Assembly: GCA_029935695.1 (NCBI GenBank)
Contig: JAOZJV010000004.1
Coordinates: 4,768 to 24,321, forward strand
Reading direction: 5' to 3'
DNA: 19,554 bases
From: Candidatus Krumholzibacteriia bacterium
GTDB lineage: Bacteria; Krumholzibacteriota; Krumholzibacteriia; LZORAL124-64-63
In this document: in pieces, positions 6,554 to 12,239 of the stretch
Layout of the letters: each line of letters begins with the position of its first letter
Position numbering within the stretch: the stretch's first letter is position 1
Made by a program: the position numbers and the translations under genes
Notes under the pieces: model-generated
Told to the model about the DNA's origin: nothing
Database searches by the model: none
What the model saw: only the letters and a program-made list of their open reading frames with translations

Positions 6554-8776
6554 TTATCCTTCATTTTTTTTTGGGTTATAAATGCCGGGTTCTTCCTTGC
6601 CGTCCAGGACGCGCAGGGCTCCCTTGACCAGAGCGAACATTTCATTTTCACCAGGATATGCCGTCAGGCCGCAGCCCAGAGCGCGCACTCCCGCTGTCAC
6701 GTCACGCACCAAACGCTCACTGCGGGCCAGTCCGCCCGTCAGCAACACCTGATCAATGGGGTCACCATCGAAAGCCGGCAGCAAGCCGGTGATGCTTTTG
6801 CAGATCTGGTAGATCATGGCTTCATACACATCGCAGGCCAGTTGCTCACCTTCATCAACCCGGCGCTCCACCTCGCGGAAGTCGGCCGTGCCCAGCAAGT
6901 CAATCAGGCCGCCGCGCCCCTTGTTCAACTTGAGCAACTCTTCCAAGGTGTATTCGCCACTGAAGCACAGGCGAATCAGCTGCCCCGTGGGTTCGCTGCC
7001 GGAACGCTGGGGACTGAACGGACCTTCGCCGTCCAGGCCATTGTTCACATCGATGTACCGGCCCTTGGCATGAGCACCCACGGTGATGCCGCCACCCATG
7101 TGACAGACTACCAGGTTCAGGTACTCATAAAAAGTCTCGTGTTCCTCAGCGTAACGCCGCGCCGTGGCAATCTGGTTCAGCGCGTGGCTGATCACTTTGC
7201 GCCGGATGGCTTTCATTCCGGTGACACGCACCCGGTTGGGTGCTTCATCAACCACCACCGGATCCACAATAAACGCTGGTTTGTCACTGCCGGCCACCAT
7301 CTCACGGGCAATCAGGGCGCCCAGATTGGAAGCATGATCGGCGCCGGTGCCACCCAGCAAATCATCACGCATGCGAGTATTCACCCGGTAGGTTCCGTGT
7401 TTGATAGGCTCCAGCAATCCCCCGCGGCCACTGATGGCGTCCAGGTCACTGACGGCAATACCGTGGTTGGCCAGAGTGGCCAGGATGATGTCCTTGCGCA
7501 ATTCATACTGCTTGACGATGCGCTTTCCTTCGTAAGGCGCCAACTCATCCGCACTGTGCTGGATTTCTTCGGTGAACCGTTCCAAATCACCCTCGTAAAC
7601 GGAAATCTTGGTGGATGTACTGCCGGGGTTGATGGCCAGCACCCGGTGGCGCGGAAAGAAAGTATCCTTGGGAGTGCGGGACCAATGCCCGAATTTGTGC
7701 ATGCGCAGCACGCTGGCTTTCACCCCGAGCATGGCATCTTCGGCGGTGCAATCCATGGGCAAATCAACACCCTGGAAACGAATGCCGAACATGACGCTGA
7801 ATTTTTTGGCGTCGGGATACCGGGTGGCGTACAGGTGAAACAGCAGGTTGCCCGTGTCCAGATTGGGGGCGATGATCACGTTGGTGCCACCGATGAAACT
7901 GGTTTCCTGGCCCCGGCGGTACAAGGTGGCACTGCGGCGGCTCAAGGCCACGCTGATCTTCACTTCGCCTTCGATGTTGATGCTCTCGTAACGCCGTCCC
8001 CGCTTGATGCGGTCGGCCAGAACTTCGGGCACCAGCTTGCTGGCCTGGCGCACCAGTTCCGGGCTCGGACCTTCGTCGGATCCCTTGTTGGAATACGAAA
8101 CCATGGCTCCGTTGATCACCGGCAAAACGTCTTCGGGAATAAGATCGCGGGCCACGGCGCAGGTTCCCACGGCAATATTGGCCAGCACTTCGCTGTTCAT
8201 GGAACCGTTGGCCCCCACATCGCCCACCACCATAATGTTGTGAGGAAAAATTCCCTCGGGATGACTGTCCGGCAGCACGATGACGCCAGCCTCGGTCAGG
8301 ACATCCTGTTTGGCCAGCAGACGGATCATGGGACGGAAATAATCGCGTGGTTCGTGAGTGATTCCCCCGACAACAATGTCTGCATGGCCCTGCCGCACGG
8401 CCATGATGCCGAATCGGGCAGGCTGGATAAGCAGTTCCCGGGCTTCATCCATGCTCTGGGTGCGGCTCATGTGCTGGGGCAGTTCGGTGCAGGCCCTGGA
8501 AAATTCATCCAACAGATCTGTGCGCTCGGCTGGATCCACAAAAGCGCTCTCAGAAAGGGCAAATTCGATGCGGGTGGGGTCCACATGGGCCAGCTCGCGG
8601 CTGATGACATCCTTGACGGCATCTTCACTGGCCAGGAACACCGGTCGCACAAAACGTGGTAAAAAACAGGCGGCTTCTATGATGCGTGCATCGGTGGCCT
8701 CGGTGAAAACAACCGCCGGTTTGTTTTTCATGGATTCGAGGATCTGTTTGTCGAGTGCCGCCTCTATGTCGTACAT
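6554..8776 (-). CDS. Fused phosphate acyltransferase - butyrate kinase
   Basis: A 740-residue fusion. Residues about 1-345 are a phosphate acyltransferase domain resembling Pta and the C-terminal domain of MaeB malic enzymes (AVVFTEATDARIIEAA, ADIVVGGITHEPRDYFRP, PVINGAMVSYSNKG, APNLDTGNLLFHLYA). Residues about 377-740 are a full butyrate kinase of the acetate-kinase fold: INPGSTSTK at about 382-390, ISGRGGLL, VVCHMGGGITVGAH at about 557-570, NNGLDGEGPFSPQRSG and LLTGGLARSE. The kinase converts acyl phosphate and ADP to the acid and ATP, so one chain may channel acyl phosphate. Two ATGs lie close together; AAGGA abuts the one at 8782 but is spaced 6 nt from the ATG at 8776, which I prefer. 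It is first in an operon with ptb and rbr. A run of nine A residues lies just before the stop. Confidence 0.9.
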   Translation of the reverse strand: MYDIEAALDKQILESMKNKPAVVFTEATDARIIEAACFLPRFVRPVFLASEDAVKDVISRELAHVDPTRIEFALSESAFVDPAERTDLLDEFSRACTELPQHMSRTQSMDEARELLIQPARFGIMAVRQGHADIVVGGITHEPRDYFRPMIRLLAKQDVLTEAGVIVLPDSHPEGIFPHNIMVVGDVGANGSMNSEVLANIAVGTCAVARDLIPEDVLPVINGAMVSYSNKGSDEGPSPELVRQASKLVPEVLADRIKRGRRYESINIEGEVKISVALSRRSATLYRRGQETSFIGGTNVIIAPNLDTGNLLFHLYATRYPDAKKFSVMFGIRFQGVDLPMDCTAEDAMLGVKASVLRMHKFGHWSRTPKDTFFPRHRVLAINPGSTSTKISVYEGDLERFTEEIQHSADELAPYEGKRIVKQYELRKDIILATLANHGIAVSDLDAISGRGGLLEPIKHGTYRVNTRMRDDLLGGTGADHASNLGALIAREMVAGSDKPAFIVDPVVVDEAPNRVRVTGMKAIRRKVISHALNQIATARRYAEEHETFYEYLNLVVCHMGGGITVGAHAKGRYIDVNNGLDGEGPFSPQRSGSEPTGQLIRLCFSGEYTLEELLKLNKGRGGLIDLLGTADFREVERRVDEGEQLACDVYEAMIYQICKSITGLLPAFDGDPIDQVLLTGGLARSERLVRDVTAGVRALGCGLTAYPGENEMFALVKGALRVLDGKEEPGIYNPKKNEG

Positions 8777-8826
8777 TGGCATTCCTTACCCGATGGAGAG
8801 TGAACGATAATTCTTTAACGACTAAG

Positions 8827-8843
8827 TTGGTCCCAGGAACCAA
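8827..8843. promoter_or_regulatory. 17-bp inverted repeat in a divergent intergenic region (candidate operator)
   Basis: TTGGTCCC-A-GGAACCAA is an imperfect palindrome with 7 of 8 arm positions paired. It lies midway in the 87-bp gap between the butyrate-kinase fusion start (minus) and the YkuD gene (plus). This is a typical place for a regulator that controls both directions, but a short hairpin in the plus-strand leader is also possible. I do not recognise the site as that of a named regulator. Confidence 0.4.
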
Positions 8844-8863
8844 TGGAATCAAGGTAGCACCAA

Positions 8864-9442
8864 ATGACTGGAAACAAAAGACCATCAAAGGACTTGGACC
8901 TTGCCTCTGTCATTGATGCAACATTTGACAGTTTAAGAACTTATACATTAAATCCGCCAGCCAGATGGTTGTTTGTACACACCGCCGAGCAACGTCTTTT
9001 TCTGGTCCGGGAAAGCACTATTTTGGATCAATGGCCCGTGTCCACTTCCGCTGTTGGGTTGGACAACCGGGAGAACTCTGGAGGAACACCGCCGGGAGTG
9101 CACCGGGTGGCCCGGAAAATCGGCGCCGGGGCCCAGACTGGGACCGTGTTCGAAAGCAGAGAACCCACCGGAAAAATCTGGCTTCCAAGTTGGAATGACG
9201 ACCCCCTGCTGCAGCAGCGTGACTTCATCCTCAGCCGTATCCTGATTCTTGATGGCCTGGAGCCGGGTGTGAACCAGGGCAAAGGCATCGACAGCCGGCA
9301 GCGTTATATTTACGTGCATGGCACCAACCGGGAAGATTTGATCGGGCAACCCGTCAGTGGTGGTTGTGTGCGCATGGAAAACCAAAACATCATCAATCTG
9401 TTCGACCAGGTTGAAGAAGGAGATCTCCTTGTCATCGTTTGA
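8864..9442 (+). CDS. YkuD-domain protein without signal peptide, probable cytoplasmic L,D-carboxypeptidase (ElsL/LdcV-like)
   Basis: A 192-residue single-domain YkuD protein. The catalytic block runs RYIYVHGTNRE (His152) to QPVSGGCVRM (Cys168), the conserved His/Cys pair of L,D-transpeptidases. The segments GTPPGVHRVARKIGAGAQ (74-91) and ILSRILILDGLEPGVNQG (122-139) match the subgroup that includes the cytoplasmic L,D-carboxypeptidases ElsL and LdcV. There is no signal peptide or lipobox, so it should stay in the cytoplasm and trim the terminal D-Ala from imported murein tetrapeptides rather than crosslink the wall. That role is inferred. AAGG lies 9 nt before the ATG. Its end overlaps the TTG start of the Mur ligase gene by 14 bp, and that partner supports a recycling function. 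Confidence 0.8.
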   Translation: MTGNKRPSKDLDLASVIDATFDSLRTYTLNPPARWLFVHTAEQRLFLVRESTILDQWPVSTSAVGLDNRENSGGTPPGVHRVARKIGAGAQTGTVFESREPTGKIWLPSWNDDPLLQQRDFILSRILILDGLEPGVNQGKGIDSRQRYIYVHGTNREDLIGQPVSGGCVRMENQNIINLFDQVEEGDLLVIV

Positions 9443-10877
9443 TCCCACCTCCAAACCCACCGATAAAACCTGGCTTCATTTTGCCGGAGTCGCCGGCAGC
9501 GGCATGAGCGCCCTGGCCCAATTCCACGCTTTCGGCGGCGGCTTCACCACAGGCAGCGACCGCAGTTTCGATGAAGGCGGGCGGCAGGATATCAGACGCC
9601 GCCTTGAAGGTCTCGGTGTGGTTATCGTTCCCCAGGACGGCAGTTTTGTGACGGCCGGCGGCACCGGACGGCAGTGTGATGCCATGATTGTCAGCACCGC
9701 CGTGGAAGAATCGGTTCCGGATGTGCGCGCGGCCCGGCAATCCGATATCCCCATTCTGCACCGCAGCGAATTGCTGGCCCACTACGTGAGTTCTCACCGC
9801 ACCATTGCCATCACCGGAACCAGTGGCAAAAGCACCACCACCGCCATGGTCTACTCTGTCCTGCGCGGTTGTGGACGGAACCCGGCTCTGCTGACGGGAG
9901 GTGCCGTCAGCGAGCTCATGGCCGAAGGGCACATTGGCAACGCCTTCTCCCCCTGCTCCATGGACGGAACCCAGGACACCCTGCTGGTGATTGAAGCGGA
10001 CGAAAGCGACGGCAGTGTGGTGCGCTATCACCCCTGGACCGGTGTGGTCCTGAATCTGGGCCTCGACCACAAACAGCCCGAAGAGATCATGGCCATGTTC
10101 CGCACCTTCAAATCCAACACCAGTGGTCCCTTCATCGTGGGCAGCCAGGATGCTCTGGCGGAATTGCAAAACGAAGCTGTTGTGTTCGCAGTGCAGCCTG
10201 CCGGCAAATCCATGAACGTGGTGGCGGAAAACGTAGAACTTAAACCCGATGGTTCCACCTTCAGCATCGGCGGTGTGAAATTCAACTTGCCGGTGCCCGG
10301 AAGACACAATGTGGAAAATGCCACCGCCACCATTGCCGCCTGCCTTGAAGCCGGCGTGGAGTTGAAAGAAATGGTTAACCCTCTGGCCAGCTTCCGTGGT
10401 GTGCAACGCCGATTCCAGTGGGTGGGCAAAGCAGCCGGTGTGGATGTCATCGATGATTTCGCCCACAACCCGGACAAAATCGAAGCGGCCCTGGCCACAG
10501 CTCGCCAGCGCACGGAGGGCCGTGTTCTGGCTGTGTTCCAGCCCCACGGATTTGGACCAACCCGCTTTCTCAAGGATGCCCTCATCACCACTTTCAGCAC
10601 CCATTTGAGGGTTCAGGACATCCTCTGGATGCCAGAAATCTTTTTTGCAGGGGGCACTGTGGCCCGGGATATTTCAGCGGGTGATTTGACGGCAGCGGTG
10701 GTGCAAAATGGTCGCGATGCCCGCTTCGCTCCCCAGCGTGAAGACATTGCCGGACTCCTGGCTCACGAGGCCCAACCGGGAGATGTGATCCTGGTGATGG
10801 GTGCCCGCGACCCGTCCCTGACTGGTTTCTGCAAAGAAATTATTATAGCGTTGGAAAAAGAAAAAGAGTCGTCCTGA
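9429..10877 (+). CDS. Mur ligase of the MurC/Mpl type, probable murein peptide recycling ligase
   Basis: A 482-residue ATP-dependent Mur ligase. Domain order: N-terminal Rossmann-like UDP-binding domain with HFAGVAGSGMSALAQF, central ATPase with the P-loop GTSGKSTTT and EADESDGSVVRYHP, and C-terminal domain with IDDFAHNPDKIEAAL, FQPHGFGPTRFLKDAL and VMGARDPSLTGF. MurC joins L-Ala to UDP-MurNAc; Mpl joins recycled tripeptide. DESDGS is shared with MurC and DDFAHNP looks more Mpl-like, so sequence alone does not decide. The YkuD partner favours Mpl-type salvage. I place the start at the TTG at 9429: AAGGAG at 9417-9422 is 6 nt away and the HFAGVAG motif follows at once. Upstream in-frame ATGs would lie inside the YkuD gene. 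The TGA abuts the convergent GGDEF gene. Confidence 0.82.
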   Translation: MSSFDPTSKPTDKTWLHFAGVAGSGMSALAQFHAFGGGFTTGSDRSFDEGGRQDIRRRLEGLGVVIVPQDGSFVTAGGTGRQCDAMIVSTAVEESVPDVRAARQSDIPILHRSELLAHYVSSHRTIAITGTSGKSTTTAMVYSVLRGCGRNPALLTGGAVSELMAEGHIGNAFSPCSMDGTQDTLLVIEADESDGSVVRYHPWTGVVLNLGLDHKQPEEIMAMFRTFKSNTSGPFIVGSQDALAELQNEAVVFAVQPAGKSMNVVAENVELKPDGSTFSIGGVKFNLPVPGRHNVENATATIAACLEAGVELKEMVNPLASFRGVQRRFQWVGKAAGVDVIDDFAHNPDKIEAALATARQRTEGRVLAVFQPHGFGPTRFLKDALITTFSTHLRVQDILWMPEIFFAGGTVARDISAGDLTAAVVQNGRDARFAPQREDIAGLLAHEAQPGDVILVMGARDPSLTGFCKEIIIALEKEKESS

Positions 10878-11855
10878 TCAGACTGGGACACCGATACTGC
10901 GTTTGTCCACGAAGAGATTGCTACCGGCAATTTCCTTGGCCGCGTGCTTGACCTCGGCACAGGCGGCGGCCACTTCCACGTAGCGGGTGAAATTGCGGCG
11001 CTGCAGGGCCAAACCCCCCATGGAAATTGCCACCAGGGGGAATTTCTGAACGTTGCCGTTGCGATCATGAGCCACGATTCCATGGCGGGCCCGGTCTTCT
11101 GCATTATAAAAAGCAGGGGCTCCTGAATCGAATTTCCGGACAATGTTGTCGCCAATTTTTTCCATATCCTCCAAAGGAACCATCAGCACAAAATCATCGC
11201 CACCGATATGCCCCAGGAAACCATCGCCGCCGCATTCTTCCTGCAGGGCTTCCTGCAGAACTTCGGAACAGAACCTCAGGACATCATCACCGGCACTGAA
11301 TCCGTAGGCATCGTTGTAACTCTTGAAGTTGTCCAGATCGGTGTAGATCAACCCCATGTCCAACTTGCAATCGATGGAATCCTGAATCACTTCCATGATG
11401 GTGTTATTACCAGGCAGATGTGTCAGGGGATTGGAATCGATAGCGACTTCCCGCAGACGTTCCACTTCCAGCAAAAGATTGTGCAGGTGGATGTGAGTGC
11501 GCACCCGGGCCAGGATTTCACTCAAATGACAGGGAAACACCAGATAGTCCACCGCGCCCACAGCATAACCATGAGCAATGGCGTCGTTCTCACGTTTATG
11601 CGTAGTGAAAATTACCGGCACGTTCAGCAGGCGGGGATCAGTTTTGATCTGCTCGCACAAAGCATAACCATCCACCCCTGGCGCGTCAGCAGCAATGAGA
11701 AACAGGTCTGGCGTTCCTGCTTCAAGAAGGAAGAGAGCCTCTTCCCCCGACACCGCCGTCACCATTTCGTAACCCTGGGCAGCCAGAGTCGAAGCATGAA
11801 CCTGACGTTCCTGCTTCGATGGATTGACCACCAGAATTCGCGCATTCTGAATCAT
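10878..11855 (-). CDS. Pseudo-receiver + GGDEF (GGDDF) diguanylate cyclase
   Basis: A 325-residue protein with a receiver-like domain (about 5-125) and a GGDEF domain (about 140-320), expected to make c-di-GMP. The GGDEF part has LTHLPGNNTIM, IYTDLDNFKSYNDAYGFSAGDDVL and HIGGDDFVLMV (218-222), then SMGG. The GD aspartate for guanine recognition is kept. GGDDF replaces GGDEF, a variant I recall as common in this LPGN-type subfamily, so activity is plausible but unproven. The receiver is degenerate: the usual acidic pair is Asn11-Pro12, the phospho-acceptor position is Ala55, and the conserved Thr/Lys pair is Val106-Phe107. It cannot be phosphorylated in the standard way. ATG at 11855 overlaps the upstream stop (ATGA); a GTG at 11870 is an alternative start. 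Confidence 0.85.
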   Translation of the reverse strand: MIQNARILVVNPSKQERQVHASTLAAQGYEMVTAVSGEEALFLLEAGTPDLFLIAADAPGVDGYALCEQIKTDPRLLNVPVIFTTHKRENDAIAHGYAVGAVDYLVFPCHLSEILARVRTHIHLHNLLLEVERLREVAIDSNPLTHLPGNNTIMEVIQDSIDCKLDMGLIYTDLDNFKSYNDAYGFSAGDDVLRFCSEVLQEALQEECGGDGFLGHIGGDDFVLMVPLEDMEKIGDNIVRKFDSGAPAFYNAEDRARHGIVAHDRNGNVQKFPLVAISMGGLALQRRNFTRYVEVAAACAEVKHAAKEIAGSNLFVDKRSIGVPV

Positions 11856-12238
11856 GACTCCTGCACACACTCCGTTCCCATCAACTCGTTGATGGCCTCC
11901 AGTAATTGTGCCCTGTTCACCGGCTTGGTGAATGTTTTTTTCACTCCAAAACGACGGGCCCAGTTCAAATAATCATCCGGATTGATGCGTCCGCCTCCGC
12001 TGATGGCAATAATTTTGACATGTGCGTCGATGCTGCGCAATTCCATGATCGTTTCGATGCCTTCTTTTTCCGGCATGACAATATCTGTGATCACCAAATC
12101 GATGGAATCGGGGTGATATCGGGCCACCGCCTGGACGCCATCCTCGGCTTCAACAACTTCGTGACCCTCCCGCTCAAGGGTTAACTTGAGCATATTGCGC
12201 ACTTGATGATCGTCATCGGCCAGGAGAATTCTGGACAT
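11852..12238 (-). CDS. CheY-like single-domain response regulator
   Basis: A 128-residue stand-alone receiver domain. It has the acidic cluster DDD at 8-10, phospho-acceptor Asp52 in LVITDIVMPEKEG, Ser80 in IIAISGG, and Lys105 in TFTKP, so it should be phosphorylatable. The segment after Ser80 (GGGRINPDDYLNWARRFGV) is a known variation of the alpha4 region in stand-alone regulators. There is no output domain, so it probably acts through protein contacts or as a phosphorelay intermediate. Its ATG lies 1 nt after the TAG of the hybrid kinase gene, with GGGAG inside that gene's end, and its TGA overlaps the ATG of the diguanylate cyclase gene. This three-gene order suggests one signalling route from kinase to c-di-GMP. 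Confidence 0.9.
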   Translation of the reverse strand: MSRILLADDDHQVRNMLKLTLEREGHEVVEAEDGVQAVARYHPDSIDLVITDIVMPEKEGIETIMELRSIDAHVKIIAISGGGRINPDDYLNWARRFGVKKTFTKPVNRAQLLEAINELMGTECVQES

Positions 12239-12239
12239 T

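Noticed and set aside
5921..8662. A 913-codon open frame on the plus strand across the ptb and acyltransferase-kinase genes
   Set aside because: It is antisense to two strongly conserved enzymes, has a His/Gln/Gly-rich composition typical of reverse-frame translation, and shows no domain of its own.
9432..10604. A 390-codon minus-strand open frame opposite the Mur ligase
   Set aside because: The sense strand carries P-loop and Mur ligase motifs over the same bases; the antisense product is His/Gly-rich with no recognisable motif.
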